A stretch of 64,000 nucleotides of DNA from Cordylochernes scorpioides (lineage: Eukaryota > Arthropoda > Arachnida > Pseudoscorpiones > Chernetidae). Below the pieces are notes generated by a model that had not been told where the DNA came from, made no database searches, and was given only the letters and a program-made list of their open reading frames with translations. The position numbers and the translations under genes are program-made. Position 1 is the first letter of the stretch; every line of letters begins with the position of its first letter. Below, in pieces: positions 32,150 through 41,974 of the stretch. The stretch covers positions 144,073,081 to 144,137,080 of the forward strand of contig CP092865.1 in assembly GCA_030710605.1 (NCBI GenBank). Reading direction: 5' to 3'.

Positions 32150-32416
32150 GCGATTGAGAGGCTCAGCAGGGTTCAGCAAATTTGGACCAAAGTTCAGTCA
32201 GACAATATCTCGTGTTGTCCACATTTTGGCCAACTCCTAAATACTATCCTAACCACAGTAAAACCACAGTCTTCTAGGAATAACTATAAAGGAATGGCAA
32301 TACATCCAGATGGCACAAGAACCAACAGGACATGTAACAATTGTCCTGGTGTGGAACTAACACCTACCCACATATTCTCATGTCCAGAAATGACCGCAGC
32401 CTCGCAGAAAATTGAA
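32150..32416 (+). pseudogene. Non-LTR polymerase C-terminal fragment (EMYGDI family)
   Basis: The frame includes NNYKGMAIHPDGTRTNRTCN, then NCPGVELTPTHIFSCPEMTA and ASQKI, a C-x2-C...H...C knuckle typical of arthropod non-LTR polymerase ends. At QKI it is interrupted by the hammerhead element at 32417-32851. The rest of the coding end (QKIDMDPEQ..., ending MYGDI) resumes at 32852. The left limit of homology is approximate. Confidence 0.8.
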
Positions 32417-32851
32417 GTTCTGGAATAATTGAAAATCAACGATTAATTGATATTTATTATTATAGATGGCTCAAGCCATCAGTAACATTTTAGTTACACG
32501 ATGAGGAAATGCCCCTTTTTCTCAATTTATCCACCAGGCCAAAGTACAAATTCACTTTTGTACTATTTTTCACATTGATTGACGTTCACACGCCCTTCCG
32601 GCCTAAATTCCTGTCTCAAGATACCCCAAAGACCACCTTTTTGGTCGTTGAGATACAGCTTGCACCACGTTGACGAGGGCCAACAGCCCGAAACGCGTAC
32701 GTGGTTAGCTTTTCTTGATTAATCAGGAAACGGTATTTGGCCAATTCTGGAATAATTAAAAATCAACGATTAGTTGATATTTATTCCTATAGATGACGCA
32801 ATCCATCAGCAACTTTTAGTTGTACGATCAGGAAATTCCCCTTTTTTTTTA
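32417..32851 (+). mobile_element. Hammerhead-ribozyme repeat (retrozyme/Penelope-type), 326-bp direct tandem
   Basis: The segment splits a non-LTR polymerase and is flanked by AGAAAATTGA (about 32407-32416 and 32852-32861). It contains a truncated first copy and a second copy of the same unit: TTCTGGAATAATT recurs at 32419 and 32745, a 326-bp period. The hammerhead-like core (32665-32704) starts the second copy. Each copy has a GATGGC/GCCATC dyad and ends near CCCCTTTTT. Tandem units with type I hammerheads, the upstream one truncated, are the layout reported for animal retrozymes and Penelope-like LTRs (family knowledge). No reverse transcriptase is present, so mobilisation would be in trans. 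Confidence 0.72.
32665..32704 (+). ncRNA. Type I hammerhead ribozyme, probably inactive (C3 changed)
   Basis: Stem I arms CCACG and CGTGG enclose TTGACGA, a GGGC/GCCC stem II with loop CAACA, GAAAC and a GTA cleavage triplet. It differs from the canonical core only in having T where C3 should be. The copy at 46.28 kb has C there and a compensated stem II. Confidence 0.7.
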
Positions 32852-33577
32852 AAGAAAATTGACATGGACCCAGAGCAGAAGCTTTACACACCCAAGATAG
32901 AGGACATTGCTACTGCTGTGATAGAGATGTATGGAGACATCTGAGGCTCTTCATTGGAGACGACAACAACAACAGAAAATTGACATGGACCCAGAGCAGA
33001 AGCTTTACACACCCAAGATAGAGGACATTGCTACTGATGTGATAGAGATGTATGGATACATCTGAGGCTCTTCATTGAACACGACAACAACAACAGAAAA
33101 TTGACATGGACCCAGAGCAGAAGCTTTACACACCCAAGATCCCAAGATAGAGGACATTGCTACTGATGTGATAGAGATGTATGGAGACATCTGAGGCTCT
33201 TCATTGAACACGACAACAACAACAGAAAATTGACATGGATCCAGAGCAGCAGCTTTACACACATAAGATAGAGGACATTGCTGTGATAGAGATGCATGGA
33301 GACATCTGAGGCTCTTCATTGGACACTACAACAACAACAGAAAATTGACATGGACCTAGAACAGCAGCTTTACACACATAAGATAGAGGACATTGCTGTG
33401 ATAGAGATGTATGGAGACATCTGAGGCTCTTCATTGGACACGACAACAACACAACAGAAAATTGACATGGAATCAGAACAGCAGCTTTACACACATAAGA
33501 TAGAGGACATTGCTGTGATAGAGATGTATGGAGACATCTGAGGCTCTTCATTGGACACGACAACAACAACAACAACA
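32852..33577 (+). repeat. Six-unit tandem array of a non-LTR 3' end (115-129 bp units)
   Basis: Units begin at 32852, 32974, 33095, 33224, 33339 and 33456 with AGAAAATTGACATGGA. Each encodes the last about 30 residues of the polymerase (IDMDPEQ, LYTPKIEDIA, AVIEMYGDI, stop), then GGCTCTTCATTGGACACGAC and (CAA)n. The array is the direct continuation of the polymerase fragment at 32.15-32.42 kb, so one inserted element has had its 3' end multiplied. Long minus-strand frames across it are artefacts of the repeat. Confidence 0.88.
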
Positions 33578-33939
33578 GTCTTCCTAAGAAAGTCGTATTT
33601 TTACCGTGAGAGAGGGGTATCTAGACCAAAAATAGAATCAACTGGACAAAGTGTCAGCTTCTCTCTTAGCCAACATCTTGAGACACATCTTTATCGATCC
33701 AAGCTTTCAATAAAATTGGATCAATATTAAGGTGAAAACATCATGCTTCCAGGACTTCGAGCTTTAAGTGTATATAAACTATCGTGTCATTTTGTACCCA
33801 TAGAAGGACGTCTTTCCCGAAGGCTTGTACGATCATCCTCTTATAAAAAGAAGCTCTTCTTCCCGACTTGGGTAGCTTCTTCTATTGCAAATAGGGAGAT
33901 TATCGTTGTCTTAGTATGCATATTCCTAATATTTCTCTT

Positions 33940-34120
33940 TTCATGCATTAAATAGATGAGGGCCAACAGCCCGACACACGTTCGTGGTTAGCCAAATATC
34001 AAGGAACAGGTTAAATCATCGTTTAGTTAATTTCTGTTCCACTAGATGGCGCTCTTCCATCTTAAAACGATCATGTTAGTGGTCACGATATGCCTAATCT
34101 ACTTATATATTTGCCTTATT
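33940..34120 (+). mobile_element. Decayed hammerhead repeat, GGAGCACATG subfamily
   Basis: GAGGGCCAACAGCCCGACAC followed by GTTCGTGGTTAGCC keeps stem II and one stem I arm, but GAAAC has become GACAC and the other arm is gone. The downstream blocks (TTTCTGTTCCACTAGATGGC, GATATGCC) are intact. Confidence 0.65.
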
Positions 34121-34173
34121 CTGTCTGTTTGTCTGTTTGTTTGTCTGAAGCTCACGGATGGGATTTTTCATAA

Positions 34174-34243
34174 CCATCGGTGGTTCAGTGGTAGAATGCT
34201 CGCCTCCACGCGGGCAGCCCGGGTTCGATTCCCGGCCGATGCA
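34174..34243 (+). tRNA. tRNA-Gly(GCC)-like gene with a 6-nt anticodon loop, probably a pseudogene
   Basis: D arm, T arm (GGGTTCGATTCCC) and acceptor (ATCGG/CCGAT) fold as in animal tRNA-Gly(GCC), and box A and box B look intact. Compared with the usual 71-nt gene one base is missing from the anticodon loop (CTCCAC where CTGCCAC is expected), and the first acceptor pair is C opposite C. A T run of twelve follows, a strong Pol III stop. It may be a recent retropseudogene or the head of a SINE. Confidence 0.75.
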
Positions 34244-34289
34244 TTTTTTTTTTTTTACAATTTTTAAAACTCATTTATATATTATACAA

Positions 34290-34938
34290 GAATGACATCC
34301 ACGGCGCCAATTTATAATTGTAACGAATAGTATTTGAATAAAAGCACTTAATCGGGTAAAACCCGGGCGTTGCCCGGGTCATTCGTATATAATAATTGTA
34401 TAAACGAATGCAAGACAAAATCACCGCGAATGTTTCTTTTTTTTTTAAGGCAATTTCTTTTTAAGGCAATTATCGTTATTTATCGTTAATTTTTGTTTCG
34501 ATTTTATTGAAAAAAAAACGATATGGTGCCTTTAAAAAATGATCTTTATTACTATGCAGTTTTCTATTTAGTCAATATACCTAAGTTCATGTTGCAAATG
34601 TAATTATCTCTATCGATTTAGTAGGTGAAATGCAAAAAAAAAATCGACATGATGAAATCTTTATGAAAATTCACATTTTTATTTTTATATTTTCAAGGCA
34701 CACACAGTTTGGGGCGGGACGTTTCACAAGAGAGACATCCACGGCGCCAATTTATAATTGTAACGAATAGTATTTTAATTAAAACATTTTAAAAACACAC
34801 AGTTGGAACGGGACGTTTCACAAGAGTGACATCCATGGCGCCAATTTATAATTGCAACGAATAGTATTTGAATTAAAACGTTTTTAAAATATATACGCAC
34901 TCGGGTAAACCCGGGCGTTGCCCGGGCCATTCATCTAG
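34290..34938 (+). mobile_element. Helitron-like 3' terminus with tandem subterminal repeats
   Basis: A GC-rich hairpin CCCGGGC-GTT-GCCCGGG (34910-34926) is followed after 8 nt by CTAG (34935-34938) and then TT. Helitrons end in CTRR shortly after such a hairpin and insert before T (family knowledge). Upstream are about 87-bp repeats with ACGGCGCCAATTTATAATTG and GACGTTTCACAAGAG. A second hairpin copy at about 34,350-34,385 lacks CTAG. No Rep/helicase ORF is present, so it is non-autonomous. The 5' TC end was not identified. Confidence 0.65.
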
Positions 34939-34943
34939 TTTAT

Positions 34944-34961
34944 ATATAATAGCCTTGCAGA
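34944..34961. other. Short AT spacer between Helitron-like end and non-LTR 3' end
   Basis: Only ATATAATAGCCTT-type sequence; the place where two unrelated insertions abut. Confidence 0.3.
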
Positions 34962-35083
34962 AAATTGACATGAATCCAGAGCAGCAGCTTTACACACCCA
35001 AGATGGTGGACATTGCTGCTGCTGTGATAGAGATGTATGGAAACATCTGAGGCTATTCATTGGACACGACAACAACAACACAT
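34962..35083 (+). mobile_element. Solo non-LTR 3' end (EMYGDI family)
   Basis: A single copy of the unit repeated at 32.85-33.58 kb: CAGAAAATTGACATGAATCC, coding end, TGA, UTR and (CAA)n tail. It lies just downstream of the Helitron-like terminus at 34938. Confidence 0.8.
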
Positions 35084-35340
35084 GCCTAATTTATTTTAAT
35101 AACCACACCTGACCTTTTTAATTTTTCATAGATATAGAGATATATAAGATACTAATTTAAAACTTATCGACTGTTGAAGAGTTTTAGTTGACCGCTCATT
35201 GTACACATACATCAAAGACAAACGTCAAACTGTCCACTGTCCAGACCAGATGACCTTTCCCTGCTAAATTCATCCCCTTTGGGGGAGAGGGGTTCCTTGT
35301 CCAGGGGACACCACTACTTTCATCGATGTCGCATGGAGAT

Positions 35341-35560
35341 AGACAATTTGACAATTAAAATAATTTTATTGACATATTGTCAATACATGCAAAAGTGAAC
35401 AGTCTGCACTATTTTGAAAAGATAATTATATATTTGTATGATACTATGTACAATGAATATTGCGCCTCTACCATCACTGCAGAGTTTGTGGAGAATCGGG
35501 TCTCCAGCGACACCACGCATTTCGCGATCTACGAAGAATATGTAGATCGCATGCTTTCCC
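35341..35560 (-). mobile_element. Non-LTR 3' region (ATTGTCAA tail)
   Basis: Starts on the left with GACAATTTGACAATTAAAAT, the reversed tail, then the UTR shared with 1.62-1.99 kb, here without the MITE. The shared distal part (CTCCAGCGACACCACG) differs by small indels. No clean frame survives. Confidence 0.6.
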
Positions 35561-35584
35561 GCTGAGGAGATCGTGATCGCAATG

Positions 35585-35712
35585 TTTTCACACTTGGTTA
35601 ACTCGTGTGTCTTCAATTAAGGTCACTGTGTATCAAGTTATTTCAGAGTTATTGTCTGAATTCCGATATAAATGCTAAAAGGTACAGCTGACAGTTGTCC
35701 ATGAATGTATTT
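35585..35712. mobile_element. Mariner-type MITE, right part
   Basis: TTAACTCGTGTGTCTTCAAT, GTTATTGTCTGAATTCCGAT, then GTTGTCCATGAATGTAT. The left end is missing and the terminal repeat is mutated. Confidence 0.6.
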
Positions 35713-35755
35713 GCGTGTATAACAAAAGAGGGCACTATCCTTTAATTATGTATTG

Positions 35756-36236
35756 AAACAATGCATTATGTGTTTATCACCACAGTAAAAACTTTACCAG
35801 TGGTGATAATATTCACTATTTATTTTGTTATTTGTCTTAATTTGCCAAAATGGTGTTGTTTGAAGTTTATATGTTAATTTTGTAATTGTTCTTATTTTTT
35901 AATTCATAGAAAGCATTTTTCTGGCAGACGTATTCAATTTTTTTATCATCATCATTTTTGATATTATGTTTTTTTTCTCTTAGTTAGTTATCAAATAATT
36001 TGCCATATTGTAGTTTCTTTTTTGTTTTGTTCCTTCTTAAGCAATAAAATATATAGAACTAAGGTGTAATATTCAATTCAAGCATATGGAACCAACATCG
36101 ATTCATTTTTTAAACAAAGAAAAATCATAGGCTTATACAACTTTCACTTTTTCATACAGGTGTCGTGGCTCATTCTTTATTACCACTATCAAAGTTTTAA
36201 CTGGGATGATAAACATTAGTGTATTGTTTTAATGCT
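35756..36236. mobile_element. Non-autonomous DNA element, about 50-bp inverted ends
   Basis: Left AAACAATGCATTATGTGTTT, ATCACCACAGTAAAAACTTT and right complement AAAGTTTTAACTGGGATGAT, TGTATTGTTTT. The interior (35858-36150) recurs inverted at 46885-47165. No frame is present. Confidence 0.55.
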
Positions 36237-36341
36237 TAATTAACGGAAGAAGAACCTTTTTTGATACATGAACATCATCCTCCCGCAACTTTATATTTTA
36301 TATATAATTGAATACTAAGTTACAAAGATTTATCGTAAAAA

Positions 36342-36486
36342 TAGAGACTGCCTGGCCAGCATTCATAGTTCTTAAAATTAAAGATACTTCGATCAGTAAA
36401 TCCTTAATATAATAATAAAAAGAATAACTGGCCGAAGTATCTTTAATTTAAAAAATAATTATTTCTTGTATCGGCCATATCTCTAC
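36342..36486. repeat. 145-bp inverted repeat related to the 47.2 kb hammerhead family
   Basis: Arms share TAGAGA, GCC, AAAGATACTTCG and its complement CGAAGTATCTTTAATTT around a short centre. The ATACTTCG box is the one downstream of the 47.2 kb hammerhead. The core itself is not present here. Confidence 0.55.
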
Positions 36487-36539
36487 AGTTTGAATAGGTA
36501 GTGCAACGGCACCCATTTTCCAATGAAAAGCAAATGCCC

Positions 36540-36797
36540 AGCAATGGCCACAGCCTTTCAGAAAAATGACATAGACCCAGAACAGCAGCTTTACACACCC
36601 AAGATAGTAGACATTGCTACTGCTGTGATAGAGATGTATGGATACATCTGAGGCTCTTCATTGAACACAACAACAGAAAATTGACATAGACCCAGAGCAG
36701 CAGCTTTACACACCCAAGTTAGAGGACATTGCTGCTGCTGTGATAGAGATGCACGGAGATATCTGAGGCTCTTCATTGGACACGACAACAACAATAG
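36540..36797 (+). repeat. Two-unit tandem of the EMYGDI-family non-LTR 3' end
   Basis: Two head-to-tail copies, the first extending slightly further 5' (GCCACAGCCTTTCAGAAAAA). Both end in (CAA)n after GGACACGAC or GAACACAAC. It is a second, independent case of duplication of this terminus. Confidence 0.82.
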
Positions 36798-37149
36798 GTA
36801 GTGCAGGTTTTCTATCCCAGAACAATGTGTCTAAAGACCTAGGTACTGTCTCATCCATTTTGATTGGCTTAATGAGCTGATGTGAACAGCAAGTATTGAC
36901 CTTGTTTTGTCTAATGGGATTGCTAACTCTCGGGTTGGGGGTGGGAACTATCTTGTCCAGGTATCTCGGCCCCTCCTCGGCCTTGACATCGTCAGTTTCT
37001 AAACTTGATAGTAACGTTCCAGTAAGATAGAGAAATCATTCTTAGATAGTCTGTATTCTAATTCCTTTACACCTGGAATATGGAAATAAGGTAAAACTTC
37101 GAATTAATGTTATATACGTATATAATATGTTATAATCGTATATTAAGTT

Positions 37150-37572
37150 TACAAAAACACAGCTTTATTAAGACCACCGGTCTTATACAGATTTACCACA
37201 GGAAGAAATAATAGATGGAGCTCCTATACTCCAGGCAGCACAGAACCCAACAACAGCCTCCAGGTCCAATGGCCACACGTTCCTTCGTACATACGTCAAG
37301 GTTAGCGAATCACTGAACAGACGAGTGTGGAATCAGCCGTGGTCTAGTCTTCCCTTTCCTCATCCAAATGGACCACGACATTCGGCGATTCTATTAATCT
37401 CCTCCGTATGGTGATTGCGACCTTGTAGAATTTATATAAACCAAAAGGAAGACCTTGATCAAACATCATTGTATTCATCCAGTTATATATTTGTTGACTA
37501 TCGGATTGAGACAAGGATAAATCACCCAAGAGTTCCCCTCTTTGTTTCTCCAGGCAAGAGCAGTCAAATGTA
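37150..37572 (-). mobile_element. 5'-truncated non-LTR retrotransposon with hairpin 3' end
   Basis: Flanked by TATATTAAGTT at 37139-37149 and 37573-37583, part of a slightly diverged longer duplication. The 3' end (left side) has the perfect hairpin arms AAGACC and GGTCTT around GGT, followed by AATAAAGC and a short tail. It lies in a dispersed repeat also present at 17.58-17.77 kb, whose sequence resumes at 37,573. Confidence 0.8.
37344..37572 (-). pseudogene. Non-LTR polymerase C-terminal fragment
   Basis: The minus-strand frame reads DCSCLEKQRGELLGDLSLSQ, then QQIYNWMNTMMFDQGLPFGL, ending HLDEERED and a stop. The leading DCSCLEKQRG corresponds to the FDCSALKEERR box of the related elements. 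No upstream polymerase is present. Confidence 0.7.
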
Positions 37573-37789
37573 TATATTAAGTTGAATTAATTGTTCCCAC
37601 AGAGTATATATGTAAGATCACAAATAAATAGGCGCTAACTGTAAGAAGAAAAATTTCTCGTTGTTTACTATGTTATATTTTGTTCTCTCTCTTGTAAATC
37701 AATAATGTTTGATTAATCTTCTTGAAATCTGTATCTTTAAAAATTCTAAGTCAACAATTAATGAATTTTTAGAGACCATACAAATTAAA

Positions 37790-38600
37790 GAGTAGATTGG
37801 CCCTGGAAGTTTACCTGGGTGCGAGTCCCAGCTGTGAAAGCTAACGGCCCGAGTGGGGGAAAGCTTGGCTCGAAAGCTTGAAACATCTCAAAATGAAAAA
37901 CTCTTTGTCCTAATTTCTGCTTATTTGAATATAAGCTTGGAATATTGGCCCTGGAATTTACAGGATTATCTGGCTGCGAAGCAATTACTCCAGCTGGGAA
38001 AAGCTTTGCTCGAAAGCTTGCAACACCTCAAAATAAAACTATTCGTTCTAATATTTGTTTATTCGAATATAAGCTTAGAGTAGATTGACCCTGGCAATTT
38101 ACTTGGCTACGAGCCAATCATCCCAGCCGTGAATGCTAACGGCCCAAGTGAGGGAAAGCTTTACTTGTAAGCTTTCAACGCCTCAAAATAAAGAAACCCT
38201 TTGCCCTATTTTTACTTATTTGAATATAAGCTTAGAGTAGATTGGCTGCGAGCCGTGAAAACTAACGGCCCAAGTTGGGGAAAGCTTTGCTCGAAAACTT
38301 GTAACACCTCAAAATAAACTATTTGTCCTAATTTTTGATTATTCGAATATAATCTTATAGTAGATTGACCCTGGCAATTTACCTGGCTGCGAGCCGTGAA
38401 AGCCAGCGGCCCAAGTTGGGGAAAGCTTTGTTTGTAAGCTTTCAGCACCTAAAAATAAAGAAACTCTGTGTCGTAATTTTTGATTATTCGAATATAAGCT
38501 TAGAGTAGATTGGCAGTACCTGGCAGTTACAGGATTATCTGGCTGCAAGCCAATCACCCCAGCCGTGAAAGCTAACGGCCCGAGTGGGGAAAGTGGCCCC
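37790..38600. repeat. Degenerate satellite, about six units of 120-165 bp
   Basis: Common blocks: AATATAAGCTTAGAGTAGAT, TGGCCCTGGAATTTACCTGG, GTGAAAGCTAACGGCCCAAG, GGGGAAAGCTTTGCTCGAAA and CACCTCAAAATAAA. Unit length varies because the GAGCCAATCACCCCAGCC segment is lost from some. Confidence 0.82.
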
Positions 38601-38969
38601 AGTTAAGTGGGGTTGACCGTGGGATCCTGGCCCGCCCCCACCGCTCAACTTGACCCAGTTCCTCCTTCATAAACCGTTGGTAATTCCCACCGTGACCGTC
38701 CCACATTAGGTCTGGGTGGGATTTTATGAGTCTTTCTATAATGGGGGTAAGTTTCCAAAAGAGTTTGTGACCACTCTAACTGGGAATGTCTAAAATTGGA
38801 GTCCTCTTTATAGTAAGCGATAAAAGAAAGAGTTGTGCATACATGGGTACAAGAGAATAAAATTCGCCTCCCCCCCCCCCCCGTCAAAATAGACGCTTAA
38901 AACTAAGTGTACAAGATAATGCACAATTTGGATTATAGATTAGAACTGCAAAATAATTCCCAATCCAAA

Positions 38970-39060
38970 TAAATAGTGTGTGACGGTAACAGCTTGTTAT
39001 CGAACCACGTCACACGCTTTTTATTTATTTATATTTGATTTTATTACCTTGTAATAAGCG
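38970..39060. repeat. Decayed copy of the GGTAACA hammerhead-like family
   Basis: AATAGTGTGTGACGGTAACA and TTGTTATCGAACCACGTCACAC, with TTATTTATTTATATTTGATT and TTATTACCTTG beside them, match the 63.4 kb repeats after several mutations. Confidence 0.5.
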
Positions 39061-39211
39061 CCATCTATTAAGGTCTCCGCAAAGATGCCAAAGCTGGTGT
39101 TGTGGCTTTGTCACCGACCTGATCTGCTAGGAGACGGTCAATTAGTTTTAGTTTTCAATTAGTTTTCGCGTCTATTTGACGGTAGAGAGGATCTTTATCT
39201 TTATAGATCAA

Positions 39212-39300
39212 CTAGCCGAATGACCCGGGCAACGCCCGTGTTTTACCCGAATGAATGTTTTGATTCAAATACTATTTGTTACAATTATAAATTGGCGCCT
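39212..39300 (-). mobile_element. Helitron-like 3' terminus, opposite orientation
   Basis: The minus strand ends GGGCGTTGCCCGGGTCATTC, GG, CTAG with the following host base T, and shares GGCGCCAATTTATAATTGTA and the GTATTTGAAT box with the 34.3-34.9 kb copies. One hairpin arm has a substitution. It is cut on the right by the palindromic insertion at 39.3 kb. Confidence 0.62.
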
Positions 39301-39444
39301 TAAATAAATGCATATGTTAGTTAATAACTATAGCCTATGTGCTTTATCTGTCTATGTACTGTTGGCTTCCGTAGGCGTCTCTTACTGGGAAAAAGAAAGA
39401 GAGGATTCCATTTGGTTATTAACTAATATATGCATTTATTTAAG
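39298..39444. mobile_element. 147-bp palindromic MITE-like insertion
   Basis: Ends CCTTAAATAAATGCATATGT and its near-complement ACATATGCATTTATTTAAGG-like arm enclose about 80 bp. Arms are about 32 bp (39298-39330 and 39412-39444) with one or two mismatches. It follows directly on the Helitron-like sequence. Confidence 0.6.
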
Positions 39445-39484
39445 GAGCGACCCACTCCAACACAATAGTTACAAAAACGAAAAA

Positions 39485-39530
39485 GCGAGTGGGGGGGGGG
39501 GGGCATGATGGGGGGGGGTGCAAAGGGGGC
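39485..39530. repeat. Poly(G) tracts
   Basis: Runs of about 14 and 9 G separated by CATGAT, and a poly(C) run at about 38866-38881. Such tracts are prone to assembly error and can form G-quadruplexes. Confidence 0.8.
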
Positions 39531-40085
39531 ATGATCGTAGTCAACCAATAGGAATTCGCCATTCCAAAAAAAAAAAGCAAACGGTGACAGAGATGAATGA
39601 AAACTGAAGAATTAAGAACGCATAACGCTCGTAACTGTATATATAATATCCTCCCGTCAAAATTTCCATCAATATGTTTGTTTTTAGTTATGTGAACATA
39701 CGCACACATATAATACTGGAATGACACCTCAAACCTTCAAAACAAACAATCCATAGCCTTAATTTTCAACTTTTTGTAAGACTATATTGTCTTTGTTTTT
39801 ATCTTCAGTTGGTTTACAAATGTAGCACGTCCTCTTGATCTGATGCCTTCAATTCATCCTTCAACCAATATTGATAGTAGGCTATCATGTCTTAGCATAG
39901 AGCTTATCCAATTCAGCTTTAGTTTTCATTGTATTTCATTGAGGCATCTGTTCTCTCCCACTATTGGTAGCAACAGCTCGTCGTTTGCAACAATCTAAGG
40001 TATTTCCAACACCATCTCCTTCAGCAATTCAGTCCTTGGCTGACCATGTTTTGCCACCGTATAATTTTATGCTCCAAACATGTAC

Positions 40086-41225
40086 GTTATAAACTGTTCA
40101 AAAACTATTACAAAAAGTACAAAATCGCGAGGCTAAAAGTTTCTTGTAAGATTTTTATTTAGCCGAGCTCTCCCTCTCTTCTCTTTCGAGTATTTCTGCC
40201 TTTCTACAGGAGTAAAATTGAGTTTAACCTCTGTAGAAGGGTAGAAAAAGGGTACAAAAAGTACAAAATCGCGAGGCTAAAAGTTTCTTGTAAGATTTTT
40301 ATTTAGCCGAGCTCTCCCTCTCTTCTCTTTCGAGTATTTCTGCCTTTCTACAGGAGTAAAATTGAGTTTAACCTCTGTAGAAGGGTAGAAAAAGGGTACA
40401 AAAAGTACAAAATCGCGAGGCTAGGAGTTTCTTGTAAGATTTTTATTTAGCCGAGCTCTCTCTTCTCTTTCGAGTATTTCTGCCTTTCTACAGGATCAAA
40501 ATTGAGTTTAACCTCTGTAGAAGGGTAGAAAAAGGGTACAAAAAGTACAAAATCGCGAGGCTAGGAGTTTCTTGTAAGATTTTTATTTAGCCGAGCTCTC
40601 TCTTCTCTTTCGAGTATTTCTGCCTTTCTACAGGAGTAAAATTGAGTTTAACCTCTGTAGAAGGGTAGAAAAAGGGTACAAAAAGTACAAAATCGCGAGG
40701 CTAGGAGTTTCTTGTAAGATTTTTATTTAGCCGAGCCCTCTCTTCTCTTTCGAGTATTTCTGCCTTTCTACAGGAGCAAAATTGAGTTTAACCTCTGTAG
40801 AAGGGTAGAAAAAGGGTACAAAAAGTACAAAATCGCGAGGCTAGGAGTTTCTTGTAAGATTTTTATTTAGCCGAGCTCTCTCTTCTCTTTCGAGTATTTC
40901 TGCCTTTCTACAGGATCAAAATTGAGTTTAACCTCTGTAGAAGGGTAGAAAAAGGGTACAAAAAGTACAAAATCGCGAGGCTAGGAGTTTCTTGTAAGAT
41001 TTTTATTTAGCCGAGCTCTCTCTTCTCTTTCGAGTATTTCTGCCTTTCTACAGGAGTAAAATTGAGTTTAACCTCTGTAGAAGGGTAGAAAAAGGGTACA
41101 AAAAGTACAAAATCGCGAGGCTAGGAGTTTCTTGTAAGATTTTTATTTAGCCGAGCCCTCTCTTCTCTTTCGAGTATTTCTGCCTTTCTACAGGATCAAA
41201 ATTGAGTTTAACCTCTGTAGAAGGG
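40086..41225. repeat. 140-bp satellite, eight units
   Basis: Unit includes AAAAAGTACAAAATCGCGAG, TTTCTTGTAAGATTTTTATT, TAGCCGAGCTCTC, TTTCGAGTATTTCTGCCTTT and CTACAGGAGTAAAATTGAGT. The first two units are longer. Each unit has a hairpin from TTTCTACAG and CTGTAGAA. Diagnostic variants (GGATC, GGAGT, GGAGC; GAGCT, GAGCC) recur every third unit, suggesting a 420-bp higher-order unit. Confidence 0.92.
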
Positions 41226-41320
41226 TAGAAATGCTCGAAAGATTGGCTAAATAAAAAAAAAACGTACAAGAAACTCTTCACCCCACGATTTTGTACTTTT
41301 TATAATTTACTGCTCTAGGT
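41226..41320 (-). repeat. Inverted partial unit closing the 140-bp satellite
   Basis: GAAATGCTCGAAAGATTGGC, TAAATAAAAAAAAAACGTAC, AAGAAACTC and ACGATTTTGTACTTTTTATA are the reverse complement of a whole unit with an internal deletion. The array thus ends in opposite orientation to its start. Confidence 0.85.
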
Positions 41321-41974
41321 GGTTATTCAACTTATGTACAAAAACTGCTTTCGGGTTCTGTATGTTGCGGATTTTATTTAATAAACTTGTCTCAAAATCA
41401 ATTCTAGAAAACTCGTGTTGAATTCAAAAATTTCGAGCTCTGGTTCTCGCCACATGATCCAGACAGCTTCAATTTCAGCTTCAATATTTTGTAGAACTTT
41501 CTTTGCAAAATAATTCTAAAAATATGCAGAGTGGGCGTGTGTATTGTTCACTTAAGCGTTGCATTTAGTGATTTCTTTATTTCGACTTAGAACACTATGT
41601 CCCCCTAGGGACACTTGCACTTTAAAGATATTAGTGATATCAGTGATAAACGACCACAAACTGCGGTTATCATAGAAAATTCTAATTGTGATCTAGATAT
41701 GTAAATAGGGTATACAGTCGATACCAAGTCCATTAGAGGAAGACCATGTAAAAACTGCTGCCAACTGAGACGATCTATCTGGCACGGGGCGCGGTGAAAA
41801 AAAAAAAGGAGTAGGCCTGCGTCACCCTCGATACGCTCAGTTACATTCCCCGCATCGTTTGCAAGCTGTGATGGACGACTTCCTCTTGCGGGTAATTCGA
41901 CACCCGCACAGGACACCGGGTGGTGGTGGTGACATATTTTCTAGACTCTCTGCGGCCTCAATTCACATCACGAT
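41321..41974. other. Unassigned sequence between satellites
   Basis: The 103-codon minus frame at 41605-41916 shows no recognisable domain and is not called. Confidence 0.35.
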
